Source: Streptomyces sp. 130 (GTDB lineage Bacteria > Actinomycetota > Actinomycetes > Streptomycetales > Streptomycetaceae). Taken from it: a DNA stretch of 64,000 bases. Each line of letters opens with the position of its first letter. Positions within the stretch are counted from its first letter, which is position 1. The stretch spans positions 161,074 through 225,073 of the forward strand of contig NZ_VJNO01000007.1 in NCBI RefSeq assembly GCF_007096885.1, given 5' to 3'. Below, in pieces: positions 34,558-42,505 of the stretch. The translations under genes and the position numbers were made by a program. Under the pieces are notes generated by a model. It saw nothing but the letters and a program-made list of their open reading frames with translations. It did not search any database and was not told the DNA's origin.

Positions 34558-35226
34558 ATGCGTATGTCCGCTTCTCTCCGTGCCCGCAGCGTCCGCGCGG
34601 GCACCGTCGCGGCCGCCGCGGTCGCCGCCGCCGCTGCCACGCTGGGCGGGGCGTCGGCCGCCTTCGCCGCCCCCGGCGACAGCGGCGACATCGACGTCCG
34701 CCCCGGCGGCTGGGCGGCGCGCGGCGGCGACGGCAACGAGGTCTGCAAGTTCGTCCTCCAGGCCAGCAACTTCGGCGACATGCCGGCCGTGCCGTGGACC
34801 ATCACCGCGCAGCCCCCGACCGTCCCCCCGGGGGACACCCTCTCCAGCACCCTGCCCCTGGTGAACGGCTCGGCGCGCAGCCAGGAGTACCTGCTCCCCG
34901 AGGGCACGTACCAGCTGGTGTGGATCGTTCCGTCCGGCCCGAAGAACAAGGCGTTCAAGGTCGACTGCACCAAGCCGGCCGGTAACAACGGGTCGAGCAG
35001 CCACGCCGAGCGCGGCTCCGCGGCTTCGGGCACCGAGGCGGACTACGAGCAGCCGTCCGGCGGCGTCCCCGCCGGTGGCGGCGGCGTCCCGGACATGGAG
35101 AGCGTCAGCTCCGAGAGCGACTCGAACGTCGCGACCACCGCCGCCCTGGCGGCCGGGGCCGCCGGCGCCGCCGGGCTGATCATGGTCCGCCGAGCCGCAC
35201 GCCGCCGTGCCCGCAACGAGGCATAA
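34558..35226 (+). CDS. Secreted cell-surface protein with C-terminal membrane anchor
   Basis: A 222-residue exported protein. ATG at 34558 follows AAGGAG; a Sec signal peptide ends at AFA-AP (about 39). The mature domain (about 40-135) is a beta-rich module with two Cys (CKFVLQASNF and VDCTKPAG) likely to form a disulfide. A Gly/Ser/Glu linker follows, then a hydrophobic helix (about 190-210) and an Arg-rich tail RRAARRRARNEA. That tail resembles a sortase sorting signal, but no LPXTG appears before the helix. The class F sortase gene overlaps its 3' end. Confidence 0.82.
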   Translation: MRMSASLRARSVRAGTVAAAAVAAAAATLGGASAAFAAPGDSGDIDVRPGGWAARGGDGNEVCKFVLQASNFGDMPAVPWTITAQPPTVPPGDTLSSTLPLVNGSARSQEYLLPEGTYQLVWIVPSGPKNKAFKVDCTKPAGNNGSSSHAERGSAASGTEADYEQPSGGVPAGGGGVPDMESVSSESDSNVATTAALAAGAAGAAGLIMVRRAARRRARNEA

Positions 35227-35875
35227 CCCGCGCAGAAGACGCCGACGGGGCCCGAGCCGGGCATGTCGTCTCACGATGACATTGAGCGTGACCTCCTCGC
35301 TGGTGACCGGCATCGTCTGGGCGAGCTCCGACTCGTCCGGCGATCCGGTCGCCGCCGCCCACGGCAACGACGCCGCGGGCGGCGGCGACCGGCCGGTCTC
35401 GCACGCACCCCTGTCCCCGTCGCGGCCGGTGAAGGTCGCGGTACCCGCGATCTTCATCGAGGCGCCGGTCACCGGCCTCGGACTCGACAAGAAGGGGCAC
35501 CTCGGGGCCCCGCCCATGAGCAGGCCCAGGGAGGTGGGCTGGTACCGCGACGGGCCCTCGCCCGGCGAGAAGGGCACCTCGCTGATCGTCGGTCACCGAG
35601 ACACGGAGACCGGACCGGCGATCTTCCTCAACCTCAACGCCCTGCACAAGGGCGACAAGGTCACCGTCACCCGGGCCGACAAGCAGAAAGCCGTCTTCAC
35701 GGTCGACGCGGTCGAGACCTACACCAAGGACAAGTTCCCCGACGACAAGGTGTACGGCAGCACCGGCCGGCCGGAGCTCCGCCTGATGACGTGCGGCGGA
35801 CGCTTCGACAAGAAGGCCGGCTACTCGGCCAACGTCGTCGTCTTCGCCCACCTCACGTCACTGAAAAAGGTGTGA
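35207..35875 (+). CDS. Class F sortase
   Basis: A 222-residue sortase of actinobacterial class F. The basic N-terminus RRRRRRG is followed by one membrane-spanning helix (about 22-42) and the catalytic beta-barrel: the His in LIVGHRDTE (about 127), the Cys in LRLMTCGGRF (about 196) and the Arg in the same segment, the usual His-Cys-Arg triad. The GTG start overlaps the secreted-protein gene by 20 bases; a clear Shine-Dalgarno sequence is missing. Class F enzymes attach few substrates to the envelope; the adjacent secreted protein is the natural candidate although its sorting motif is not standard. Confidence 0.88.
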   Translation: MPATRHNPRRRRRRGPSRACRLTMTLSVTSSLVTGIVWASSDSSGDPVAAAHGNDAAGGGDRPVSHAPLSPSRPVKVAVPAIFIEAPVTGLGLDKKGHLGAPPMSRPREVGWYRDGPSPGEKGTSLIVGHRDTETGPAIFLNLNALHKGDKVTVTRADKQKAVFTVDAVETYTKDKFPDDKVYGSTGRPELRLMTCGGRFDKKAGYSANVVVFAHLTSLKKV

Positions 35876-35882
35876 CGCCCCC

Positions 35883-37337
35883 TCACCCGGCGGCCCGCTC
35901 CCGTACGGCGAAGGCGTTCAGGGTCAGGGACAGGCTCGCGGTGAGCCGCCGCGCGTACGGGACGTGCAGCGACTCGTTCGGACCGTGGGCGTTCGCCCCC
36001 GGGCCCAGCACTCCGCAGGCGAGGAACTGGGCCCCGGGGAACCGCCGGGACAGCTTCCCCATCAGCGGGATCGTGCCGCCCTGCCCGATCCGGGCCACGT
36101 CCGCCCCGTCGAAGCAGGCCCGGCTCGCCCCGGAGAGCGCGGCGCTCAGCCACGGCTCCTCGGCGGGCGCGTGCCAGCCGTCCGCGAGGACCCGGTCGGG
36201 CGTGAAGCGGACCGTCGCGCCGTACGGCGGGTCCGCCTCGAGCAGCCTGCCCAGCTCCGCGACGGCCGCCGCGCCGTCCACCGTCGGCGGCAGCCGCAGC
36301 GCCAGCTTCACCCGGGTGTGCGGGCGCAGCACATTGCCGGCCGAGGCGGCCGGCGGAAGCCCGTCCGCCCCGGTGACCTCCAGGCTGGGCCGCCACGCCC
36401 GGTTGAGCAGCAGCTCCCCGGGCTCGTCGGACACGGCCGAGGTGTTTCCGTACCAGTCGAAGCGCTCCCGGACCCCGTCGCCGAGCAGCGCCGCCGCCTC
36501 CCGGGTCTGCTCCCGGCGCTCCGGAGGGACCACGCCGTGCAGGGCGGCGGGGCGCAGCGTGCCCGTCGCCCCGTCCTCCACCCGGTCGAGCAGCTGCCGC
36601 AGCACCCGGAACGACGACGGCACCACGCCCCCGGCGTCCCCGGAGTGCGCGCCGTCGCCCAGGACCCGCACGTCGAGCGTGCCGCCGCAGGCCCCGCGCA
36701 ACGACGTGACCAGCCACAGCCGTTCGTAGTCGCCCGCGCCGGAGTCCAGGCACACCACGAGGCCCACCTCGCCGATCCGGTCCGCCAGCACTCCGAACCA
36801 GTGGTCCAGGTCCGGGCTCCCCGACTCCTCCCCGGCCTCGAACACCCCGACACACCGGGGCCGGGCGGCGCCCTGTTCGGCCAGGGCCCGGATCGCGGTC
36901 ACCGACGCGGGCAGCGCGTACCCGTCGTCGGCGCCGCCGCGTCCGAACAGCCGGGTGCCGTCGAAGGACGGCTCCCACGCGGTGCGCCCCCCGGTCCATC
37001 CCCCGCCCTCGGGCTGCTTGTCGAGGTGGCCGTAGAAGAGGACCGTCTCGTCGGACCGGGTGCCCGCGCCGGGGACCTCGAAGAAGATCAGGGGCGTACG
37101 GCCGGGGGCGCGCAGGACCTCGGTGCGCAGGCCCGGCAGCGGCACCTCGCGCAGCCAGTCCGCCGCCGCCCCGACGGCCCGGTCCAGGTGCCCGCGGGCC
37201 TCCCACTCCGGGTCGTACGCGGGGCTGACCGCCGGGATCCTGATGTGTTCCCGGACCAGCGGCAGGACCTCGGCCTCCCACTGCGCGTCGCAGAACTCCC
37301 GCACCGGGCCCGGGTCGGCGACGGTCGGCTCAGACAT
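35883..37337 (-). CDS. M20-family metallopeptidase (dipeptidase)
   Basis: A 484-residue M20 zinc peptidase. The metal site begins with VLFYGHLDKQPEG (about 86-98, first His and Asp), RGGADDGYAL holds the bridging Asp, and FEAGEESGSPDLDHW (about 166-180) supplies the general-base Glu and metal Glu. The lid/dimerisation domain occupies about 205-370 and the last His lies near the C-terminus (GANAHGPNES). It overlaps the DUF917 gene by eight bases and ends an operon with an OPT transporter, so it most likely trims imported peptides or modified amino-acid dimers in the cytoplasm. Confidence 0.92.
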   Translation of the reverse strand: MSEPTVADPGPVREFCDAQWEAEVLPLVREHIRIPAVSPAYDPEWEARGHLDRAVGAAADWLREVPLPGLRTEVLRAPGRTPLIFFEVPGAGTRSDETVLFYGHLDKQPEGGGWTGGRTAWEPSFDGTRLFGRGGADDGYALPASVTAIRALAEQGAARPRCVGVFEAGEESGSPDLDHWFGVLADRIGEVGLVVCLDSGAGDYERLWLVTSLRGACGGTLDVRVLGDGAHSGDAGGVVPSSFRVLRQLLDRVEDGATGTLRPAALHGVVPPERREQTREAAALLGDGVRERFDWYGNTSAVSDEPGELLLNRAWRPSLEVTGADGLPPAASAGNVLRPHTRVKLALRLPPTVDGAAAVAELGRLLEADPPYGATVRFTPDRVLADGWHAPAEEPWLSAALSGASRACFDGADVARIGQGGTIPLMGKLSRRFPGAQFLACGVLGPGANAHGPNESLHVPYARRLTASLSLTLNAFAVRERAAG

Positions 37338-38394
37338 CGGCGAGCGCCTTCCCGGCGGGCGCGAACTCCAGGCCGAGCAGCGCCTCGACGGGGGCGTACA
37401 CCTCGGGCATGTACATCGTCGGGGACAGCAGCAGGTTCTCCGCCGGGGCGACCAGGACCTCGACCCGCCGCCCCACCTCGACGTCGGCGGAGGCGAGCGG
37501 CTGCCCCGCCTCGTCGAACGTCGTGATCAGGTCCGGGAACGCGGCCCGCCGGCCGCCGGCCAGGTCGAGCGCCATGTACTCGTTGACGAAGTGCAGCGTG
37601 GTGCCGTCGGCGTCGTCCAGGACCGCGACGCCCACGTCCAGGCCCTCCCGCTGCTCGCAGCGGTACTCGCGCACGGTCCCCGCCGCGGCGATCTCGCCGC
37701 CCAGCTGCCGGGCCGCGCCGGCCGGCCCTTCGGCCAGGAAGCGGTGCCCCAGCTCGATCGCGAAGCCGATGGCGCCCGGGGCGCCGTTGCGGACGGCGTA
37801 GCCGACCTCGACCGGGTTGCGGGCGACGCCCACCCAGCCGCCCGCCTCCACGGACGCGCGCCGGACCACGTTCGACGTCGCGTCCAGGCCGCCGGAGACG
37901 GCCCCCTCGACGTAGGCGTGGGGCTTGCCGCCCGCGTAACCCTGGCTGGAGCGGTAGCCCTCGCGGCGGTGCAGCCCCATCGCTCCCATCTGGCTGGAGG
38001 GGTGGGCGCGGCCGTTGCACGCCAGGTCGATGACGGGCAGGCCGGTGAGCGCGGAGTGGAACCAGCCGTTGACCGTGGTCTCGGCGCCGTTCTCGTTGGT
38101 GTGCAGCGCGACCAGGTCGCCCGGCAGCTCGCGGCGCAGCAGTTCCAGCGCGCGCACCAGGTGCGTCGGCAGGACCTGCGGGTCGGGCGCGGCGGGGGCG
38201 CCGACCAGGGCCACGGTCGCGGTCAGGTCGCCGTCCGCGAACTCGTCGGCGCTCCACAGCTCGGGCGTGCCGACCTGGAGGGCCAGCTCGGCGGTGCGCA
38301 GGCCCCGCTCCACGAAGCCGCCGCCGCCTCCGCCGAGCACGGCACCGCCGTACACGGCCGCGCGGATGTCGTCATGGGTCAGCTGTCGCTTCAC
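37330..38394 (-). CDS. DUF917-family protein (S-methyl-thiohydantoin desulfurase-like)
   Basis: A 354-residue DUF917 protein. Typical features are the N-terminus TVYGG-like AAVYGGAVLGGGGGGFVERGL (about 11-31), LVALHTNENGAETTVNGWFHSALTGLPVIDLACNGRAHPSSQMGAMGL (a hydantoinase-like core, read as several short motifs), and the C-terminal PEVYAPVEALLG. Some members of the family are named thiohydantoin desulfurases; the natural reaction is poorly known. It lies between the OPT transporter and M20 peptidase genes in one operon, a combination that recurs with aroM; a broken aroM is found 2.7 kb away. Confidence 0.85.
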   Translation of the reverse strand: MKRQLTHDDIRAAVYGGAVLGGGGGGFVERGLRTAELALQVGTPELWSADEFADGDLTATVALVGAPAAPDPQVLPTHLVRALELLRRELPGDLVALHTNENGAETTVNGWFHSALTGLPVIDLACNGRAHPSSQMGAMGLHRREGYRSSQGYAGGKPHAYVEGAVSGGLDATSNVVRRASVEAGGWVGVARNPVEVGYAVRNGAPGAIGFAIELGHRFLAEGPAGAARQLGGEIAAAGTVREYRCEQREGLDVGVAVLDDADGTTLHFVNEYMALDLAGGRRAAFPDLITTFDEAGQPLASADVEVGRRVEVLVAPAENLLLSPTMYMPEVYAPVEALLGLEFAPAGKALADV

Positions 38395-38451
38395 GGGGTT
38401 CTCCCAGGGTGGTGCTGTGCGGGTGGACGAGAGGGTGGAGAGGAGGTCCGG

Positions 38452-40092
38452 CTACTTGGCGGCCTTGAACACGCCGTTGCCGAAGGAGTAGAGGGCGTCC
38501 CCGGCGATCGCACCGCCGGCGAACACCTCCAGGTCGCCCTTGACGTCCCGGCCGAGCAGACGCGGGACGAGGACGCGGGCCGCGATGCCGGCGGCGACCA
38601 TCCAGCCGGCCATCGGGGTCGTGATCAGCAGCCCGGTCGCGAGCAGGATGCCCAGCTGCCGCTTCGACCCGCCGATGAGCTGCACGATCGCACCGGGGAC
38701 CGCCCACAGCGCGAGGTGCTCCGCGGTCTCGACGGACGGGCCCGCCTTGATCGCGGCGACGTACGCGGCGTCGATCGGGGCGGTCTGCCCGTTGTCGAAG
38801 AACATCCGGTACGAGACGAGGACGACGACGATCGCGACGCCGAAGCCGATCATCGCGGCGATCAGCTGCTGGCGGCGGCCCTCCAGCTCGAAGGCCGGGT
38901 CGGCGTTCTCACCGCGCAGCAGGTAGCCGGTCTTGAGGTCGTAACCCATGTCCGCGAACGCGGGACCGGTCGCGGCGGTGAAGCCGGAGAGCACGACCAG
39001 GGCCTCCGGCGGGAAGCCGATGAGGATGCCGAGCAGCAGCGTGATCAGGGCGATCGCGAAGGCCGGGAACCAGCCGGAGTGCATGGAGGCGATGCCGACC
39101 AGCAGCTCGTGCAGGAACGCCGCGACGGACGCGTACACCAGGAAGCCGATCAGCATGCCCGGGCTCATGTGCGTGGCCGCGCCGGTCCCGAAGGCCAGCA
39201 GGACCGAGATCACGAGGTAGGCGCCGAACCCCAGCCGCATCGAACGCCCCAGCCGTCGCGCGCCCTCTTCCGCGCCCTCCGGCGCACCGGCCGAGCGGGC
39301 CCGCGCCGCGTTCGTCCGCCGGGCACCGAGGATGGCCCGGCCGACCTGCACGAGGGCGACCAGACCGGCGCCGATCATCATGCCGTGCGGCAGGTACATC
39401 CCGTTCAGGTCGAGCCCGAACAGCGGGTCCGCGTACTGCGTGAAGAGCAGGCCGGCGCCGAACGCGGCCATCGCGCCGAAGCCGCCGATCAGGGCCACGC
39501 CGAACGCGGACATCGGCAGCGAGAACACCGCGCCCGCCAGACCGGTCACCAGGCCCAGGCCGAGCACCTTGGCACGCCGGCCGCCCTCGTCGCCCGCCCG
39601 GATCGCCTCGGCGGCGGCCAGCCCGAGCGGCCACGGGTTCTTCGCGGGGAAGGCCGGGGTGTCGTACATCCGGTACAGCAGCCAGGCGTCCACCAGCATC
39701 GCGACCGAGACGCCGACCAGCATCGGGACGACCATGTCGTCCATCCCGAACAGGAACGGGATGCCGATCGGCAGGAACAGGCTGTTCGCGGCGCCGAAGG
39801 TGGCCGACGAGATGCTCGTCTGCGCCAGGTTCTGGGCGTGGACCGAGCGGAAGCCGCGGAAGGCGACGAGCGGCACGCGGGCCAGCGTCATCGCGGCCAG
39901 CGCGCCGATCAGCGAGGTGCTGGGTGTGACGCCGAGGGTGGCGAGCAACTGCACACCGACGACCGCGCCGAACACGCTGAGCACCACGGTGAGGATCAGA
40001 TTGCCGGGCGCGAGGGCGCGGGGATGGCGCGCTTCCTCGGGCGCGGGGTGCGGGGCGCCGGTGGCGGCCCGGCTCGTCGCGTCGGTGCTCAT
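38452..40092 (-). CDS. OPT-family oligopeptide transporter
   Basis: A 546-residue inner-membrane protein with about 14-16 hydrophobic helices, the size and pattern of OPT/YSL importers. ATG at 40092 has GGAGA upstream. Recognisable are the N-terminal NLILTVVLSVFGAVVGVQL, SLFLPIGIPFLFGMDDMVVPMLVGV, and MPGMLIGFLVYASVAAFLHELLVGI-like helices. These proton-coupled carriers import small peptides or peptide-like siderophores. It is the first gene of the OPT-DUF917-M20 operon, and an IclR gene is divergent; the TTCTA/TGGAA palindrome at 40141-40155 is the likely operator. Confidence 0.92.
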   Translation of the reverse strand: MSTDATSRAATGAPHPAPEEARHPRALAPGNLILTVVLSVFGAVVGVQLLATLGVTPSTSLIGALAAMTLARVPLVAFRGFRSVHAQNLAQTSISSATFGAANSLFLPIGIPFLFGMDDMVVPMLVGVSVAMLVDAWLLYRMYDTPAFPAKNPWPLGLAAAEAIRAGDEGGRRAKVLGLGLVTGLAGAVFSLPMSAFGVALIGGFGAMAAFGAGLLFTQYADPLFGLDLNGMYLPHGMMIGAGLVALVQVGRAILGARRTNAARARSAGAPEGAEEGARRLGRSMRLGFGAYLVISVLLAFGTGAATHMSPGMLIGFLVYASVAAFLHELLVGIASMHSGWFPAFAIALITLLLGILIGFPPEALVVLSGFTAATGPAFADMGYDLKTGYLLRGENADPAFELEGRRQQLIAAMIGFGVAIVVVLVSYRMFFDNGQTAPIDAAYVAAIKAGPSVETAEHLALWAVPGAIVQLIGGSKRQLGILLATGLLITTPMAGWMVAAGIAARVLVPRLLGRDVKGDLEVFAGGAIAGDALYSFGNGVFKAAK

Positions 40093-40140
40093 GGATCTCC
40101 GGTGCTTCCGTGCGGGGCGGCGTTTCCACCACTCCAGGAG

Positions 40141-40155
40141 TTCTAAAATATGGAA
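40141..40155. promoter_or_regulatory. Putative IclR operator between OPT operon and IclR gene
   Basis: TTCTAAAATATGGAA is a 15-base palindrome (TTCTA-N5-TGGAA), AT-rich in a GC-rich context, located 49 bases before the transporter ATG. It has the same half-sites as the AllR-type site at 20109-20123, fitting an IclR-family dimer. Confidence 0.6.
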
Positions 40156-40295
40156 CCGTGTGTGAATATCTGGATGTGCTGGATCATCCCGGGGGGCGCG
40201 CCCGCCCGTCAAGGAGGTGGGCGGCGGTCTCGGTATGCGGACGCCCCTTACGATCGGACGCACGGGCCCCGGGGCCCGGGGGAGGCAGGAGAACG

Positions 40296-41066
40296 GTGAG
40301 CACACTCGCCAACGCGCGGGACGTCCTGCGGCTGCTGGCGCGCCTTCAGCGCGACCTGACCGTGACGGACGTGGCGGGCGCCCTGGACCTGCCGAAGAGC
40401 TCCGTGTCGCGGACGCTGAGCATGATGGCCGAGTACGGCTTCCTGGACCGCGACCCGGTGAGCCGCGCCTACCGGCCCGGCGAACTCGTCATGGAGGCCT
40501 CGTACCACTTCCGCGCCTCCCGCTCCACCGCCTCGCTCCTGGAGGAGGAGCTGGCCAGGCTGGTCGCCGACATCGGCTACACCGGATACGTGGACGTGCT
40601 CGACGGCGCCGAATCGCTGGTGCTGCACATGCGGATCGGCACCGCCGGCGCCCTCCAGGCGTACACCCCGGCCGGCACCCGCGCGCCCGCCTACGCCAGC
40701 TCCATGGGGCGCGCCCTGCTCGCCCGCCTCGACGACGCGCAGGTGCTGCGGCTGGTCGACGCCCGCCTCGAACAGGCCACCGGGTCGGCGCCCCGCACCC
40801 CCGGTGAACTGGTCTCCTCGCTGGCCCGGGTGCGCGCCGACGGCTGGGAGTCCTCGCGCGGCGAGTTCGTGCCGAACGTCGCCGGGATCTCCGCCGCCGT
40901 GGTGGACGGCGACACGGGCCAGGTCTTCGGCATAGGGATCGCCCTGCCCGCCCCCGAACTGCGCCACGAGAACGAAACCCGCTACGGACGGGCGGTGCGC
41001 GACGCCGCGCGGCGCGTGGGCAAACGGATCGGCGATCCGTACTGGCTCCGCTACGTGGCCGAATAG
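40296..41066 (+). CDS. IclR-family transcriptional regulator
   Basis: A 256-residue regulator from GTG 40296, with GGCAGGAG upstream. The winged helix (about 1-65) contains LTVTDVAGALDLPKSSVSRTLSMMAEYGFL. The effector domain (about 80-250) has the SSMGRALLARL loop and RGEFVPNVAGISAAVV. It is divergent from the OPT-DUF917-M20 operon, which it probably represses until a peptide-derived ligand binds. It is only distantly similar to the IclR protein at 19.1 kb. Confidence 0.92.
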   Translation: MSTLANARDVLRLLARLQRDLTVTDVAGALDLPKSSVSRTLSMMAEYGFLDRDPVSRAYRPGELVMEASYHFRASRSTASLLEEELARLVADIGYTGYVDVLDGAESLVLHMRIGTAGALQAYTPAGTRAPAYASSMGRALLARLDDAQVLRLVDARLEQATGSAPRTPGELVSSLARVRADGWESSRGEFVPNVAGISAAVVDGDTGQVFGIGIALPAPELRHENETRYGRAVRDAARRVGKRIGDPYWLRYVAE

Positions 41067-41091
41067 TCCCGGCCCGGCCCGGGACCGCCCC

Positions 41092-41668
41092 TCAGGCGAG
41101 CAGCGGCCCCAGCATCGCCCCCACCACCGCGCCCGGCGTCAGCACCGGGGCGGTGATCCCGGCCGCGCGCAGCGCCTCGCGGTGCCGGGTCCCGCAGCCC
41201 ATGCGGTCGAGCACCAGCGCGTCCGCCCCCGCGTCCAGGTGGGCGCGGGCCGCCGAGCGCCCGCCGCTTCGTCCGGGCCTCGGCCACCTGCTCCGGCAGC
41301 GGGACGACGATCCCGACGCGGGCGCCCCGCAGCGCCGCGCCCACGTATCCCGTGAGCAGCGCGTCCGGCTCGACCAGCCGCGCCCGCCGCGTCCGCGGCC
41401 CCGGGAATTCCCCGGTGCACAGGAGCACCACCACGTCCGCCCCTTCCGCCTCCACCCGCTCCACCAGGGCGGTGAGCCCGGCCCCGACGGCGTCGGCGTC
41501 CAGCGTCACGGGGGCCCCGTCGGCCGGCCGGCTGAGCAACGTCGCCCGCCCGCGCACCGCTGCGAACCGGGCCTCCGCCTCCGCCCGGCCGAGCCCGTCG
41601 AGGACCCCCGCGTTGTTCCGGATACTGGAAGTCGGTTGACGTTCTCGGGACAACGTAGTGCCGGGCAC
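41092..41668 (-). pseudogene. Broken aroM-family gene
   Basis: From 41668 the minus strand encodes an AroM-like middle section: GVLDGLGRAEAEARFAAV, ADVVVLLCTGEFPGPR (the family's CTGEF signature), LVEPDALLTGYVGAAL and VVPLPEQVAEA. Near 41255-41268 the reading frame slips. The AroM C-terminus (ARAHLDAGADALVLDRMGC and APVLTPGAVVGAMLGPLLA) continues in another frame to a TGA at 41092-41094. The N-terminal ~45 residues with the GQSPR-type motif are also missing. So it carries both an N-terminal loss and a frameshift. Intact aroM often accompanies DUF917, OPT and M20 genes, matching the neighbours here. Confidence 0.78.
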
Positions 41669-41686
41669 CGCCCGTACGGCAGGGGG

Positions 41687-41717
41687 ACGCCCCCGGCGGT
41701 GGTCCCACCGGGGGCGT
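41687..41717 (-). terminator. Terminator after the PPTase gene
   Basis: ACGCCCCCGG (41687-41696) and CCGGGGGCGT (41708-41717) form a 10-bp stem around an 11-base loop, 17 bases beyond the phosphopantetheinyl transferase stop. It marks the left end of the NRPS gene cluster. Confidence 0.75.
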
Positions 41718-41733
41718 TACGGGGCGGAGTGGC

Positions 41734-42498
41734 TCAGTCCGGACCGGTGCCGCCCGCCTCGTCGCGGCGGAGCGCCACCGCGGCCCGGTGGCCGGCCGGG
41801 ACGGCGATGTCGGCCAGCAGCCAGCCGCCGGGGCCGGCCGGTGCCTGCCCGGCGCCCACGTACTCCGCCGACGGGTCGTCGCCCAGGCCGATGCCGAGCC
41901 CCTTCAGGTACGCCTCCTTCCTGGTCCACACCCGGGCGAACGCGGCCGGCCGCAGCGCGGGCGCCAGCGCGGCGAGTTCCGCCGCCTCCAGGGGGTGGAC
42001 GACATCGGCCGCCTCCAGGAGGGTGTCCGGGTCCGGTACGGGTTCGACGTCCACCCCGACCGGAGCGGCGGCGACGGCGATCAGGCTCAGGCCCTCGCAG
42101 TGCGAGAGCGAGAAGTGCAGGGGCCCGTCCGGGAGTACGGGCCGCCCGTGCGGTTCGCCGCAGCCCGGGCAGGGCGCCCGGGCCACCGAGACCGTGCGCG
42201 GGGCGACGCCCAGGTGGTTGCCGAGGACCCGGCGCAGTCCGACATGGGCGCACAGATAGGTGGCGCGGTCGGCGGGGCGGCGGAACTCCTCGGCCCGGGC
42301 CAGTTCGGCGGGGCAGAGCACGAGCGGGGCGTACCGGCTCGCGGTCTCCTCGTGCGCGGCGGTGGCCACCAGCCAGAGCTGCGGGCGGCCGGGGTCCGGC
42401 CCGGCCGGCGGGGGCAGCGCGGCGGGCAGCGGGGGGAGTGGGGTGGGCAGGAGGACGGATCGGAGGACGGGTGACGGGCGGGGGTCCAGCAGGGACAT
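41734..42498 (-). CDS. Sfp-type 4'-phosphopantetheinyl transferase
   Basis: A 254-residue Sfp-family transferase that loads the phosphopantetheine arm from CoA onto the serine of carrier (T) domains. The signature pair is complete: VGVDVEPV (about 151-158, Mg2+ Asp/Glu) and WTRKEAYLKGLGIGL (about 190-204). FSLSHCEG (about 130-137) and the Pro-rich N-terminus also fit. It is the last gene of the NRPS operon, seven bases after the exporter gene, and is the dedicated activator of the carrier domains encoded at 48.7-64 kb. Confidence 0.95.
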   Translation of the reverse strand: MSLLDPRPSPVLRSVLLPTPLPPLPAALPPPAGPDPGRPQLWLVATAAHEETASRYAPLVLCPAELARAEEFRRPADRATYLCAHVGLRRVLGNHLGVAPRTVSVARAPCPGCGEPHGRPVLPDGPLHFSLSHCEGLSLIAVAAAPVGVDVEPVPDPDTLLEAADVVHPLEAAELAALAPALRPAAFARVWTRKEAYLKGLGIGLGDDPSAEYVGAGQAPAGPGGWLLADIAVPAGHRAAVALRRDEAGGTGPD

Positions 42499-42505
42499 GG
42501 CTGCC

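Noticed and set aside
37060..40146. A 1028-codon + strand frame opposite the OPT, DUF917 and M20 genes
   Set aside because: It is antisense to three well-recognised genes, the product is charged low-complexity sequence, and no ribosome binding site or domain supports it.
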